Shown here one piece after another: positions 7,786-16,561 of a stretch of DNA of 64,000 nucleotides. Below the pieces are notes generated by a model that worked only from the letters and a program-made list of their open reading frames with translations, did no database searches and was not told where the DNA came from. The DNA comes from an uncultured Prevotella sp. Lineage in GTDB: Bacteria; Bacteroidota; Bacteroidia; Bacteroidales; Bacteroidaceae. Position numbers and translations under genes: made by a program. Location: positions 62,001-126,000 of the forward strand of contig CAJODL010000003.1 in assembly GCA_905233165.1 (NCBI GenBank), given 5' to 3'. The first letter of the stretch is position 1; every line of letters starts with the position of its first letter.

Positions 7786-8572
7786 TCTGGGTTGTTATGT
7801 CAGCAATATTTTCAGCAGAGGTGGAATAGACTTCTGCAAGGGTGTTTATTATATAAGGTATGAATGATGACTCGTTACGCTTTCCACGATATGGTACCGG
7901 GGCCATGTATGGTGCATCTGTTTCAAGAACAATTCGCGACAGGGGAACAACATTACGAAGGGTCTCTGGCAGTTTGCTCTTCTTAAAAGTAAGTACTCCA
8001 CCTATTCCCAACATCCAGTTGTCGTATTCAAGGAAACGCTTTGCTTCCTGTTCGTTGCCCGTAAAGCAATGGAATACACCACGCAAGGTTGGTTCCGAGG
8101 CATATTTCTTCAGGATAGCGAGCAACTCATTCTGCGCTGTACGGCAATGAATCATCAGAGGGAGGTTATACTTTATTGCCCATTGCACCTGACGTTCGAA
8201 TGCCAAGAGCTGCTCTTTTTCAAATTCGCGGCTCCAATAGAAATCAAGTCCCACCTCGCCGATGGCTATCCAAGGGATAATCCGGTCAAAGGTCAAAGGT
8301 CTAAGGTCTAAGGCTTGGGGGATGATGGATTTCTCCATCTCGTCGAGCACCTGTTCCCAGTCGGCTTTGACATCTTCGGGATGCAGGCCTATCATGGGAT
8401 AGCACTTGCCCGGAAACCTCTCACATACCGCCTGAACACTCTTTATGGAGTCGAGATTTATTCCTGGTACGAACAACTTTTCGGCACCTGCCTCTGTTGC
8501 ACGTTCCACAACCTGGTCGAGGTCTTCGAGGAATTCTTCTCCGTCAAGATGTATGTGGGTATCGATGAACAT
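7760..8572 (-). CDS. tatD: TatD-family metal-dependent hydrolase/DNase with an in-frame repeat insertion
   Basis: A 270-residue TIM-barrel metal hydrolase. DTHIHLD (residues 4-10) supplies the first metal ligands. AIGEVGLDFYW (about 103-113), MIHCR (about 145) and FHCFTG give further ligands, and ETDAPYM (about 215) the last Asp. Family members are 3'-exonucleases or DNases. Residues ~87-97 (ALDLRPLTFDR), in the loop before the GEVGLD strand, are encoded by four heptamers (8284-8311) that look inserted, since the family normally runs more directly into the (V/A)AIGE strand. Coupled to the prenyl synthase upstream (3-base gap) and to the porE-like gene downstream (26-base overlap). Confidence 0.88.
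   Translation of the reverse strand: MFIDTHIHLDGEEFLEDLDQVVERATEAGAEKLFVPGINLDSIKSVQAVCERFPGKCYPMIGLHPEDVKADWEQVLDEMEKSIIPQALDLRPLTFDRIIPWIAIGEVGLDFYWSREFEKEQLLAFERQVQWAIKYNLPLMIHCRTAQNELLAILKKYASEPTLRGVFHCFTGNEQEAKRFLEYDNWMLGIGGVLTFKKSKLPETLRNVVPLSRIVLETDAPYMAPVPYRGKRNESSFIPYIINTLAEVYSTSAENIADITTQNAKTVFTI
8284..8311. repeat. In-frame heptanucleotide array inside tatD
   Basis: Plus-strand units ggtcaaa twice and ggtctaa twice. The coding strand therefore carries ttagacc twice, then tttgacc twice. These are the same two heptamers as in the 5546-5622 array. Each contains a stop trinucleotide (tag, tga), but the order of the two types keeps every stop out of the tatD frame. Confidence 0.9.
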
Positions 8573-8575
8573 AGC

Positions 8576-9499
8576 TTACTTCTGTCGCATCATCATCTTT
8601 GAGGCATATTCCCTCAGCCGGGCTTTGCGTTCTTCTGGCAAATTGATGCTTGCGAGTATTTCGAGAGCTTCGACATAATAAGCATCAATCTTGGCTGTAG
8701 CAAGTTTGTCAATGCCAAGAGAGTTGTATATGCCAGTTATGGTTGCTATCTTTTCATCAGGAGTAGCATAATCAGCATACAGCCAATTGTGATTCTCTGA
8801 CAGACGCATAGCATTGATGAGCATATAGGTCTTCTTGTTACAGAGGATATCGCCACCTATTTTCTTACCGAATGTCTTTGGGTCGCCATAGACATCGAGG
8901 TAATCGTCCTGCAGTTGGAATGCGAGTCCCAAAGAGATGCCGAAATTATAAATTTTTTCTACATCCTCCTTCGGAGCGCCAGCCTCCAATGCGCCTATCT
9001 TCAGGGCGCAAGCAATGAGGACTGCAGTCTTAAGGCGTATCATTTCTATATATTCCTCTTCTGCAACATCGTCACGCTTTTCGAAGTCAATGTCATACTG
9101 CTGGCCGTGATTTATCTCTATCGTAGTATTGATAAACGTTGTCAGCACCTCTGGATTTGTGCCCATCATCTTCATTGACAGGCACAACATATTATCGCCA
9201 GAAAGGATGGCTGTATTGACGTCCCACTTCACGTGTACAGTAGGTCTGCCGCGACGCATCTCGGCATTGTCCATCACATCATCGTGAAGAAGGGTGCAGT
9301 TATGATACATCTCCAATGCTGCTGCCTGCGGGAGGATGTCTTCACCAGAATCTTTCCACAACTCATAGGCCAGCATCATAAGAGCCGGACGCAGACGCTT
9401 TCCTCCCAAGGACATCGTATAACGAATTGGGGCATAAAGCCCGTCTGGTTCGATGTTGAGGGGTAAGTTCTCGATATATTTATTTATTCTCTCTTCCAT
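8576..9499 (-). CDS. Short-chain trans-polyprenyl diphosphate synthase (FPP/GGPP synthase family)
   Basis: Condenses isopentenyl diphosphate with allylic diphosphates to feed quinone and undecaprenyl lipid synthesis. The family's GGKRLRP motif is at about residues 32-38. The first Asp-rich motif is DDVMD followed by RRGRPT, and the second is DDYLD in FQLQDDYLDVYGD. At 307 residues it is of normal family length. Product chain length cannot be fixed from sequence alone. ATG at 9499 overlaps the porQ stop by one base (TGATG). Confidence 0.9.
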   Translation of the reverse strand: MEERINKYIENLPLNIEPDGLYAPIRYTMSLGGKRLRPALMMLAYELWKDSGEDILPQAAALEMYHNCTLLHDDVMDNAEMRRGRPTVHVKWDVNTAILSGDNMLCLSMKMMGTNPEVLTTFINTTIEINHGQQYDIDFEKRDDVAEEEYIEMIRLKTAVLIACALKIGALEAGAPKEDVEKIYNFGISLGLAFQLQDDYLDVYGDPKTFGKKIGGDILCNKKTYMLINAMRLSENHNWLYADYATPDEKIATITGIYNSLGIDKLATAKIDAYYVEALEILASINLPEERKARLREYASKMMMRQK

Positions 9500-10458
9500 C
9501 AGAAATTGAATGCAAGATTAAACATTAAACTTGAAGAATTGACATGATATTTTCCGTAGGAGAAATTCACCTTGAAACGGTCAAGAAGAAGTCCTGCTCC
9601 GATATTCCATCCAGCTCCGTGTGCCGAGGACGTATTATCGTTCAGATTTGTCGTCTTCAGAGAATGGGCGCGACGGGCATTATATCCTGCAGCGATATAG
9701 AACTGCGGAATAAGAATCAGGTCAACTCCTATGCAGGCATGACGCAGGAAGGCATAGTCCCAGTGATTGAGGTCACAAAGGGTCAGCGACACACGCAATG
9801 GTGAATTCTTTATGCGATAGGATGCTCCCAAGAGGACATCGATGGGCAAAGACTCATAGTCTTCATTATAAGCCGAAAGTTGTCCGCCAAGATTCTTTAC
9901 TGCCAGAGAGAGCGACAGGTCGAGATTAGGATCGAAATAGTTAAGTCCCAAATCGACGGCAGCTGCTGTTGACTTGTAATATCCTATCTTGGAATATATG
10001 AACTTTGCACCGATACCGCCGGCAAGACGTTTGGTAAGGGTATATCCCAGCATAGCCTCAAACGTGATATCCGACGGATTGAAGGTTCCCATCTCCTGGT
10101 CGTTGGCATTATACTCTTTCAGGGTGCCATAGTTGAGATAGTGTATGGTTCCTCCGACAGTTGCTTTATCATTGATGATATGGGTATATCCTGCTGTGTA
10201 CATGCCTACTCCGGACATGTAATTCATATATCCCAGAGTAACAGTTTGCGAGGACACACTACAGAGCAGCGCTGGATTTGATAATGCCAGCGAAGCATCA
10301 TCTTCTATGATGGATATATTGTCTCCTCCCAATGCTGCAGCATGCGCACTTTCGGGTATTCGCAGAAAGTTATACACTGTTTGAGACTCCTGAGCCAGAA
10401 CGGGGCTCGCGAGGCAAAAACAGAGCAAAAGAAGTAGTATGGTAAATTTACGTATCAT
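9499..10458 (-). CDS. porQ: PorQ, type IX secretion system outer-membrane beta-barrel protein
   Basis: A 319-residue outer-membrane protein with a cleavable signal (about 1-22, ending PVLAQ). The mature N-terminus reads QTVYNFLRIPESAHAAALGG, followed by DDASLALSNPALL. This start is typical of PorQ within the PorV/FadL-like group. Alternating hydrophobic beta strands run to a C-terminal Phe (NLAFNF), as expected for a Bam substrate. Sits in the run tonB - porQ - prenyl synthase - tatD - porE. PorQ of other Bacteroidetes is often near cmk, which is about 5.5 kb upstream here. Confidence 0.85.
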   Translation of the reverse strand: MIRKFTILLLLLCFCLASPVLAQESQTVYNFLRIPESAHAAALGGDNISIIEDDASLALSNPALLCSVSSQTVTLGYMNYMSGVGMYTAGYTHIINDKATVGGTIHYLNYGTLKEYNANDQEMGTFNPSDITFEAMLGYTLTKRLAGGIGAKFIYSKIGYYKSTAAAVDLGLNYFDPNLDLSLSLAVKNLGGQLSAYNEDYESLPIDVLLGASYRIKNSPLRVSLTLCDLNHWDYAFLRHACIGVDLILIPQFYIAAGYNARRAHSLKTTNLNDNTSSAHGAGWNIGAGLLLDRFKVNFSYGKYHVNSSSLMFNLAFNF

Positions 10459-10505
10459 TCCTGATTAAAGAAACGCGTGCGCACGAAAATTATTGCGCAC
10501 AAACC

Positions 10506-11198
10506 TTATATCTCAAAAACTATTGGTATTGAAATCATTGTGCGGCATGGGCGGCCCTCTTCGAGGCCCGGTTTCCATTTTGGCATCAGGCGAACCACAC
10601 GAAGGGCCTCATCATCAAGGAGTTTATGGGCACCTTGGACCAGTTTTATATCGGAGATGGAGCCGTCGGCATTAACAATAAAACTCACCATCACCTTGCC
10701 CTCAATCTTACGTTTCAGTGCAGCATCCGGATATTTCAGCATAGCAGTGAGCCACTTCATAAATTCCACCATTCCACCAGGGTATTCGGGCAATTGCTCT
10801 ACAATCTTCAGCGTCTCGGCATCATTAAGATTGATGGGCTCTTCCTTCTCTTCTTCCTCCTGTTTTTCCTCTTGTTTCTCTTCCTCTTCTGTCTTGACAG
10901 GATCAATGTCCTCCGGAGCCAATTCCTGAGTTTCGTCAACCTTATTCAGCTGATTGGATTCCTTCTCTATTTTTTCCTCCTTAGGAAGGGCAGCCGAAAT
11001 CATATCATCCTGATTGTTGGCCTTGAAGTCAAGGTCCATAGAATAGTCATCAAACGACTCTTCCAACATCTCGCCAACGCTCTTATAGGGGAAGAACAAC
11101 ACCAATGCAAATACTGCTATCACCCCAACAAGGGCAATAGCAAAAAACATCGGACGACGATGTTCCAAATCAGCTTTATGACTTTTCTTTATCTCCAA
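10506..11198 (-). CDS. tonB: TonB-family energy transducer
   Basis: A 230-residue inner-membrane protein that couples the ExbBD proton-motive force to TonB-dependent outer-membrane receptors. Basic N-terminus (EIKKSHKADLEHRR), one membrane segment (about 17-36), a Glu/Lys-rich periplasmic linker (about 70-130) and a C-terminal TonB domain. The domain shows PEYPGGMVEFMKWL, then YPDAALKRKIEGKVMVSF and RLMPKWKPG, the pattern common in Bacteroidales TonB. The start is a TTG at 11198, located at the edge of a short heptamer-like stretch (ggaatta units). Family members begin MEIKK, so this codon most likely replaces a former ATG. Confidence 0.88.
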   Translation of the reverse strand: MEIKKSHKADLEHRRPMFFAIALVGVIAVFALVLFFPYKSVGEMLEESFDDYSMDLDFKANNQDDMISAALPKEEKIEKESNQLNKVDETQELAPEDIDPVKTEEEEKQEEKQEEEEKEEPINLNDAETLKIVEQLPEYPGGMVEFMKWLTAMLKYPDAALKRKIEGKVMVSFIVNADGSISDIKLVQGAHKLLDDEALRVVRLMPKWKPGLEEGRPCRTMISIPIVFEI

Positions 11199-11268
11199 AT
11201 TCCTAATTCTTACACCTAAAGGTATAAGCGGCAGAGCCGATTACCTAACTCCTAATTCCTAATTCCCT
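11197..11268. repeat. Heptamer-like stretches flanking the trmB-tonB spacer
   Basis: Two short runs with period seven: caaattc, ctaattc at 11197-11210 and ttaccta, actccta, attccta, attccct at 11241-11268. The left run overlaps the TTG start of tonB; the right run carries the TAG stop of trmB (11267-11269). Confidence 0.7.
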
Positions 11269-12034
11269 ACACCGCAGTCGTCTTACTGGAACGTTTGTCC
11301 CTATGATAAGAGCGATAGTCGTCAAGTTCTATCTCTATCTCAGGCTCGCTGAGTCCCCCATCGTGAGGAAGGCGGAAAGACATATATTTTATGGATATTC
11401 CACGGGACCTCCACATCGATTCGTAATAGGTCTGAATGGCTCTCGGCAACTGCAGACCCTCTTTCTCTGGCTCACCATACAAATCAGTGGTTCGCTCAAG
11501 CAAAGGCAGCTTATTCAGGTCAACCATATATGAAGTATAGGTGAAGAGGAAATTGGAATCGGTCTTCAGATGCACTATTCCTCCATCAACGAGGAAATGC
11601 CTGTATCTTTCCATAAAGAATGTGCTGGACAGACGCTTTCGAGGATTCTTCATCTGTGGGTCAGAAAATGTGAGCCATATCTCCTGAACCTCATCAGGGG
11701 CAAAGAAACGGTCGATAATCTCGATGTTTGTACGCAGGAAGGCAACATTCTTCAGACCTTTTTCCAGAGCATCAGTAGCACCTGTCCACATACGGGCTCC
11801 CTTGATGTCAACACCTATGAAGTTAATATCGGGATAGCGCTCTGCCAATCCTACAGTATATTCGCCTTTTCCACATCCCAATTCCAACACTATCGGGTTG
11901 TCATTATGAAAATACTGTTGTCTCCAACATCCCTTCATATCAAAAGGAACATCGGAGACAACGGAATATGGATACTGGAACACATTCTCATAGCGTTCCA
12001 TATCAGCAAACTTAGCTAATTTTCCCTTTCCCAC
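11267..12034 (-). CDS. trmB: tRNA (guanine-N7)-methyltransferase
   Basis: Forms m7G46 in tRNAs using SAM. The SAM-binding motif [10 protein letters not shown] lies near residue 52 and [13 protein letters not shown] follows. The TrmB hallmark [17 protein letters not shown] appears near residue 125; canonical TrmB has FPDPW(P)KKRHxKRR here and the Bacteroidetes form is as seen. 255 residues. The start is GTG at 12034, overlapping the TAG of ilvE by one base, which implies translational coupling. Confidence 0.92.
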   Translation of the reverse strand: MGKGKLAKFADMERYENVFQYPYSVVSDVPFDMKGCWRQQYFHNDNPIVLELGCGKGEYTVGLAERYPDINFIGVDIKGARMWTGATDALEKGLKNVAFLRTNIEIIDRFFAPDEVQEIWLTFSDPQMKNPRKRLSSTFFMERYRHFLVDGGIVHLKTDSNFLFTYTSYMVDLNKLPLLERTTDLYGEPEKEGLQLPRAIQTYYESMWRSRGISIKYMSFRLPHDGGLSEPEIEIELDDYRSYHRDKRSSKTTAV

Positions 12035-13050
12035 TAACCTATTACGACTCTTGTCCAGTTGTGGGTATCTGGTTCAATACCATACTGGATATTACGAAGC
12101 TTATTGAACAGTTTCTCAGAAACAGGACCTGGCTTATCACCAAAGACATAGCTCTTACCTGTCTCCAAATCGTCAATCTTTGAGATAGGAGAAATAACAG
12201 CGGCTGTTCCGCAAGCGCCTGCCTCTTCGAAGGTTTCGAGTTCTTCCTCTGGTATCTGACGACGCTCTACCTTCATGCCCAAGTCCTCTGCCAACTGCAT
12301 GAGAGACTTATTGGTAATAGAAGGAAGAATAGATGTTGACTTTGGAGTAACATAGGTGTTATTCTTGATGCCGAAGAAGTTAGCAGCACCACACTCGTCA
12401 ATATATTTCTTCTCCTTTGCGTCGAGATAGAATTCGCAAGCATATCCCAACTCGTGGGCCTTATTGTTAGCCTGCAGGGAAGCAGCATAGTTACCGCCAA
12501 CCTTATAGATACCTGTTCCGAGAGGAGCAGAACGGTCGTGGTCACGGATTATCACATAAGGATTGGTTGAGAAACCGCCCTTGAAGTATGGTCCTACTGG
12601 TGTTACGAATATCAGGAACAGATATTCTGTAGCTGGATGAACACCAACCTGTGCAGAAGTACCAATAAGCAATGGACGGATGTAAAGAGTTGCACCACTC
12701 TCGTATGGTGGAATAAACTCCTCATTCAGCTTTACGACCTTCTCTACCATCTCGATAAACTTCTCTGTAGGAAGTTCTGGCATCAGGATACCACGACATG
12801 TTGACTGCAGACGGGCAGCATTCTCATCAGGTCTGAAAACGCGCACCTTACCATCAGGACAACGATAAGCCTTCAGTCCCTCGAATGCTTCCTGACCATA
12901 ATGGAGACAGGTTGCAGCCATATGCATAGGAATAGTCTCCTCGGAGCATGTCTCGATTTCGCCCCACTTGCCGTCGCGATAGTAGCAACGAACATTGTAA
13001 TTTGTTTTACGGTAACCAAAGCCCAGGTTACCCCAATCTAAATTTGCCAT
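12034..13050 (-). CDS. ilvE: Branched-chain amino acid aminotransferase
   Basis: PLP-dependent fold-type IV transaminase for the last step of Val, Leu and Ile synthesis (and their degradation). The PLP lysine is in [22 protein letters not shown] near residue 55 and the [10 protein letters not shown] and GTAAVISP motifs are typical of the BCAT family. 338 residues, full length. A -7 box lies at 13090-13097 and two inverted repeats further upstream (13169-13205) may be operators. Confidence 0.95.
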   Translation of the reverse strand: MANLDWGNLGFGYRKTNYNVRCYYRDGKWGEIETCSEETIPMHMAATCLHYGQEAFEGLKAYRCPDGKVRVFRPDENAARLQSTCRGILMPELPTEKFIEMVEKVVKLNEEFIPPYESGATLYIRPLLIGTSAQVGVHPATEYLFLIFVTPVGPYFKGGFSTNPYVIIRDHDRSAPLGTGIYKVGGNYAASLQANNKAHELGYACEFYLDAKEKKYIDECGAANFFGIKNNTYVTPKSTSILPSITNKSLMQLAEDLGMKVERRQIPEEELETFEEAGACGTAAVISPISKIDDLETGKSYVFGDKPGPVSEKLFNKLRNIQYGIEPDTHNWTRVVIG

Positions 13051-13089
13051 AATCGTTATATTTTTTTCTAATGATTAAATTCTTGCGCA

Positions 13090-13097
13090 CAAAATTA
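13090..13097 (-). promoter_or_regulatory. -7 promoter element of ilvE
   Basis: Minus strand TAATTTTG matches TAnnTTTG and lies 40 bases before the ilvE ATG. The only upstream TTTG (13110-13113) is 12 bases away instead of 19-20, so the -33 part is poor. An activator would be consistent with that. Confidence 0.5.
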
Positions 13098-13168
13098 GAA
13101 AAAAAATATCAAACTCCACTCGTTTATACCTTTTATTTATAATTTTTTTATACTTCGGGCACAAAATA

Positions 13169-13205
13169 TTCCCTTACCAGGAAAATTTTATTCCCACACT
13201 GGGAA
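13169..13205. promoter_or_regulatory. Pair of 15-bp inverted repeats upstream of ilvE (candidate operators)
   Basis: TTCCC-ttacc-AGGAA at 13169-13183 and TTCCC-acact-GGGAA at 13191-13205 are dyads of equal size. Their centres are 22 bases apart, about two helical turns. They lie roughly 80-110 bases upstream of the ilvE -7 box. The binding protein is unknown. Confidence 0.5.
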
Positions 13206-13238
13206 CAAAAAAAACCTGCAAGCCGAAGCCTGCAGGTC
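13205..13238 (-). terminator. Rho-independent terminator of the beta-barrel gene
   Basis: On the minus strand acctgcaggc-ttcg-gcttgcaggt forms a ten-base-pair stem (one mismatch) with a ttcg loop, followed by a run of eight T. It starts 25 bases after the stop codon of the gene at 13263. Confidence 0.92.
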
Positions 13239-13262
13239 TATATTCTAATCTAAAACTATTTT

Positions 13263-13850
13263 TTAGAGGTTTACATAAGCACCGAAGGTGATACCGTTGA
13301 AGAGACGGAAACCAACGTTGTTCATGTGTGTAGCATCATACTCAAGAACGCCATCTATCTTGCCACCCTTCTGCCATTCGTGGTTGTAGTACAGGCCTTC
13401 ACCAAGGTGAGATACGAGAGTAACCTTGTTGCTAACAGAATAAGCGATACCAGGAGTTACATAAACACCGAACTTGTTCATATTTGTTGAAAATCCTTTG
13501 TAGTGAAGAGTTGCATATTCAAGACCACCATCAACAAAAGCGAAGAAGTTACCAGCCTTAATGAACTTGTAACGAACGTATGGGCTAATTTCGAATTCGT
13601 TAGTGCTGAATCTGTCACCACCAAATTTCTTATGCAACTTATCACTTGAATAAGTATAACCAAGAGCGATAGCTACGTCAAACTTCTCGTTGAGTCCGAA
13701 ACCAACTTCTGGCTTAATAGTGAATTCCTTTGATGTACCAACACCATTAGTGTGAGATGAAGTAAAACCGAGTTCACCACCTACCCAAGTCTGTGCGTTT
13801 GCAGAAAGAGCTGCTACAGCCATAACTGCCATCATAAAAATCTTTTTCAT
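13263..13850 (-). CDS. Outer-membrane beta-barrel protein, porin-like family (OMP_b-brl)
   Basis: A 195-residue protein with a clear signal peptide (MKKIFMMAVMAVAALSANAQ). The mature part alternates aromatic and polar residues as in eight-stranded barrels (WVGGELGFTSSH, GFGLNEKFDVAIALGYTYSS, ISPYVRYKF, VFVDGGLEYATLH, YVTPGIAYSV, FRLFNGITFGAYVNL). Function unknown; family members are structural or adhesive OMPs. A single-gene unit: it has its own strong promoter with an upstream palindrome and its own terminator. Confidence 0.8.
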   Translation of the reverse strand: MKKIFMMAVMAVAALSANAQTWVGGELGFTSSHTNGVGTSKEFTIKPEVGFGLNEKFDVAIALGYTYSSDKLHKKFGGDRFSTNEFEISPYVRYKFIKAGNFFAFVDGGLEYATLHYKGFSTNMNKFGVYVTPGIAYSVSNKVTLVSHLGEGLYYNHEWQKGGKIDGVLEYDATHMNNVGFRLFNGITFGAYVNL

Positions 13851-13937
13851 AATAATCTTCTTTTTAAAATTAATTATAATATTCTACTTTAAATGATTAC
13901 TTACTGCCGTAAAACAGTTTTCATCTGATTTCGAGGG

Positions 13938-13969
13938 CAAAATTATGTCTTTTTCACATTTTCACCAAA
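13938..13969 (-). promoter_or_regulatory. Promoter of the beta-barrel gene
   Basis: Minus strand TTTG (13966-13969), 20 bases, then TAATTTTG (13938-13945): a full match to the Bacteroidetes consensus. It leaves a 5' UTR of roughly 80 bases. Confidence 0.8.
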
Positions 13970-13980
13970 GGAAAATTTCC

Positions 13981-13996
13981 CTGTGTGCGCACACAG
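13981..13996. promoter_or_regulatory. Perfect 16-bp palindrome upstream of the beta-barrel promoter
   Basis: CTGTGTGC-GCACACAG is a perfect dyad with its edge 12 bases upstream of the -33 box, centred near -57. This is a position used by activators. The regulator is unknown. Confidence 0.55.
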
Positions 13997-14032
13997 CACC
14001 ATTTTCTTGACTAATATCAATTGTGAAATGTT

Positions 14033-14066
14033 AAAAATGCACATTCCAACCAAGAATGTGCATTTT
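14033..14066 (-). terminator. Hairpin terminator downstream of topB
   Basis: aaaatgcacattc-caaccaa-gaatgtgcatttt forms a 13-base-pair stem. It lies 12 bases past the topB stop on the minus strand and ends in a T-rich arm. Being symmetrical it could also work on the other strand. Confidence 0.85.
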
Positions 14067-14078
14067 GCTCAACAGTTT

Positions 14079-15923
14079 TTACCCTAAAGATAGTTTTCTG
14101 TTAGAATTATCAGCCAAAACTTGGTTAACAATCTGCGTTATTTGGTCCTTTAATTCCTGAATAAAAGTACCAGCATCATACTTTTGAGCTTCTATATCAC
14201 GAAGTTTCTTCTCCCATATACCAGTCAACTCTGGTGACTTTAACAATTCTTCATGAATTATATCCACAAGAGCTATTCCTGTTGGAGTTGCTACTATGCG
14301 TTTCTTCTGACGTTTTATATAGTGGCGCTTGAAAAGTGTCTCAATAATATTAGCGCGGGAGGATGGTCGTCCTATGCCATTTTCCTTCATAGCAGCACGA
14401 AGTTCCTCATTATCCACAAACTTTCCTGCTGTTTCCATTGCACGAAGAAGGGTTGCCTCAGTATAATAAGGTGGAGGAGTTGTTTCCTTCTCAGTAAAAG
14501 TTGGCTCATGGGGACCTGACTCTCCTTTAACAAATGTGGGTAAAGTCTTTTCCTCATCTTTATTATCCTTCGTATCATCAGGTTCTTCTTCTGATTTTTT
14601 CTCTTTCACAAAGCAGGCTCTAAATCCTGGTTCAAGAATTTCTTTTCCTGTAACTTTGAAATCAACTTCTCCTGCTTTACCTTCTACAGTAGTGGTGGAA
14701 AATTTGCAATCAGGATAGAAGACAGCGATAAAACGCCTACAGATAAGGTCATAAACCTTTTGCTCCATATCAGCAAGCCCCACAGGTGTTACGCCAGTAG
14801 GAATTATAGCATGGTGGTCAGTAACCTTGCTGTTATCAAACACCTTCTTATCTTTTCGAAGCGGCTTTCCTCCAATGCTACGAATCAGCTCTGCATAAGG
14901 AGCAACACCATTTACCTTATATTTAAATACTCCGTTTAACGTCTGAGGACATTTACTATAAATATCGTCAGTAAGATATTGGGTATCCACTCTCGGATAA
15001 GTAGTTACTTTCTTCTCATAAAGTCCTTGAATAAGGTTAAGTGTTTGTTCTGCTGAATATCCAAATTTCTTGTTACATTCTACCTGTAGCGTTGTCAGGT
15101 CAAACAGCTGAGGAGGTTTTTCTGTACCATTCTTCTTTGAAACGCTTGTCACCTCGAAAGGTTTGTCTTTTATCTCCTCAAAAGCTTTCTCACCTTCTTC
15201 CTTGGAATTATATTTTCCTTTCGTAGAGGTAAACAAGGTATCTCTATACAAGGTTGACAAAACCCAATAAGGAGTAGGCTTAAAGTTCTCAATCTCTTTC
15301 TGACGATTTACAATTATAGCAAGAGTTGGCGTTTGCACACGACCTATAGAAAGAGGTTGTCTGTCAGTTGCTGTTCTCTCCTTATATTTAATAGTATAAA
15401 GACGTGTGGCATTCATTCCGAGCAACCAATCTCCAATGGCACGAGACAATCCGGCCATATACAAAGGCTCATAATCTTTTTGGTCTTTTAAGTTCTCAAA
15501 GCCTTCTTTTATTGCTTCCTCCGTAAGGGACGAAATCCACAAACGCTTTACAGGGCACTTCACTCCAGCCTTCTGCATCACCCATCGTTGTATCAGTTCA
15601 CCTTCCTGGCCGGCATCACCACAGTTGATAATCTCATCAGCCTTGGAATATAGTTTCTCTATGACAGCAAACTGTTTTTTCACATGTTCGCTATCTATCA
15701 GTTTTATTCCAAAACGTTGAGGTATCATCGGCAACGAACCCAGATTCCAATGCTGCCACATTTCCTGATAGTCATTTGGTTCTTTCAGAGTGCACAGATG
15801 ACCATAGGTCCATGTTACCTGATATCCATTGCCCTCCAGATATCCTTCATGCGAGGTATTTGCACCAAGCACTTTAGCAATATCCCTTGCCACACTTGGT
15901 TTCTCTGCTATACAAACTATCAT
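14079..15923 (-). CDS. topB: DNA topoisomerase III (type IA)
   Basis: Type IA topoisomerase that passes single strands to decatenate DNA and resolve recombination intermediates. With ATG at 15923 it has 614 residues. TOPRIM domain at the N-terminus ([28 protein letters not shown] near 100). The [18 protein letters not shown] block is near 185. The active-site Tyr309 is in VTTYPRVD, and HHAIIPTG follows. No C-terminal zinc fingers. An upstream in-frame start at 15956 exists, but ATG 15923 gives an ATGA overlap with the cmk stop and matches where the family begins. Confidence 0.93.
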   Translation of the reverse strand: MIVCIAEKPSVARDIAKVLGANTSHEGYLEGNGYQVTWTYGHLCTLKEPNDYQEMWQHWNLGSLPMIPQRFGIKLIDSEHVKKQFAVIEKLYSKADEIINCGDAGQEGELIQRWVMQKAGVKCPVKRLWISSLTEEAIKEGFENLKDQKDYEPLYMAGLSRAIGDWLLGMNATRLYTIKYKERTATDRQPLSIGRVQTPTLAIIVNRQKEIENFKPTPYWVLSTLYRDTLFTSTKGKYNSKEEGEKAFEEIKDKPFEVTSVSKKNGTEKPPQLFDLTTLQVECNKKFGYSAEQTLNLIQGLYEKKVTTYPRVDTQYLTDDIYSKCPQTLNGVFKYKVNGVAPYAELIRSIGGKPLRKDKKVFDNSKVTDHHAIIPTGVTPVGLADMEQKVYDLICRRFIAVFYPDCKFSTTTVEGKAGEVDFKVTGKEILEPGFRACFVKEKKSEEEPDDTKDNKDEEKTLPTFVKGESGPHEPTFTEKETTPPPYYTEATLLRAMETAGKFVDNEELRAAMKENGIGRPSSRANIIETLFKRHYIKRQKKRIVATPTGIALVDIIHEELLKSPELTGIWEKKLRDIEAQKYDAGTFIQELKDQITQIVNQVLADNSNRKLSLG

Positions 15924-16561
15924 TCTGCCGCCTTCCTGAATTGTGCCATCAGCCATTCTTTCTGCTCAGGAATAGTCATCTGGCTGTTATCAAGCAGTAT
16001 TGCATCAGGAGCCTGACGCAATGGGCTTACCTCACGATGTGAATCTATATAGTCCCTCTCTTGAACATTCTTCAGAATATCTTCATAGTCAGCAGGCATT
16101 CCCTTCGCCTGAAGTTCATCATAACGTCTTTTAGCACGAACCTCGGCACTTGCTGTAACAAACACTTTCAACTCTGCATCAGGGAAAACTGTTGTACCAA
16201 TATCTCTACCATCCATCACAACACCCTTATCCTTACCCATAAGGCGCTGTCTCTCCACCATCTCTTCTCTTACAAATGGAATAGCTGCTACGAGGCTCAC
16301 ATTATTGCTCACCTCAATAGAACGTATCTGCGGGTCGAGATTTCTCAGGTCAATCTTTATATCACGAATGACCTTCTTGAGTCCTTCCTCATCAACTTTA
16401 CCATCTTTTATCAGGTTGTTTTGCATACAATACAAAGTTACAGTACGATACATCGCACCTGTATCAACGTAAATATATCCAACCTCTTTGGCGAGGTCTT
16501 TTGCCATTGTACTTTTACCACACGATGAGTGGCCATCAATTGCTATTGTTATCTTTTTCAT
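15920..16561 (-). CDS. cmk: Cytidylate kinase
   Basis: Phosphorylates CMP and dCMP. The P-loop is GHSSCGKST (residues 10-18); DTGAMYR (about 33-39) is the family signature, and [13 protein letters not shown] (about 118-130) is a further signature. A full-length kinase of 213 residues. It overlaps ispH by 26 bases upstream and topB by four bases downstream. A second, different CMP-kinase-like gene lies at 26683. Confidence 0.95.
   Translation of the reverse strand: MKKITIAIDGHSSCGKSTMAKDLAKEVGYIYVDTGAMYRTVTLYCMQNNLIKDGKVDEEGLKKVIRDIKIDLRNLDPQIRSIEVSNNVSLVAAIPFVREEMVERQRLMGKDKGVVMDGRDIGTTVFPDAELKVFVTASAEVRAKRRYDELQAKGMPADYEDILKNVQERDYIDSHREVSPLRQAPDAILLDNSQMTIPEQKEWLMAQFRKAAE

Noticed and set aside
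10477..10929. Ser-rich 150-codon frame opposite tonB
   Set aside because: It is the shadow of the Glu/Lys-rich linker and C-terminal domain of TonB on the other strand.
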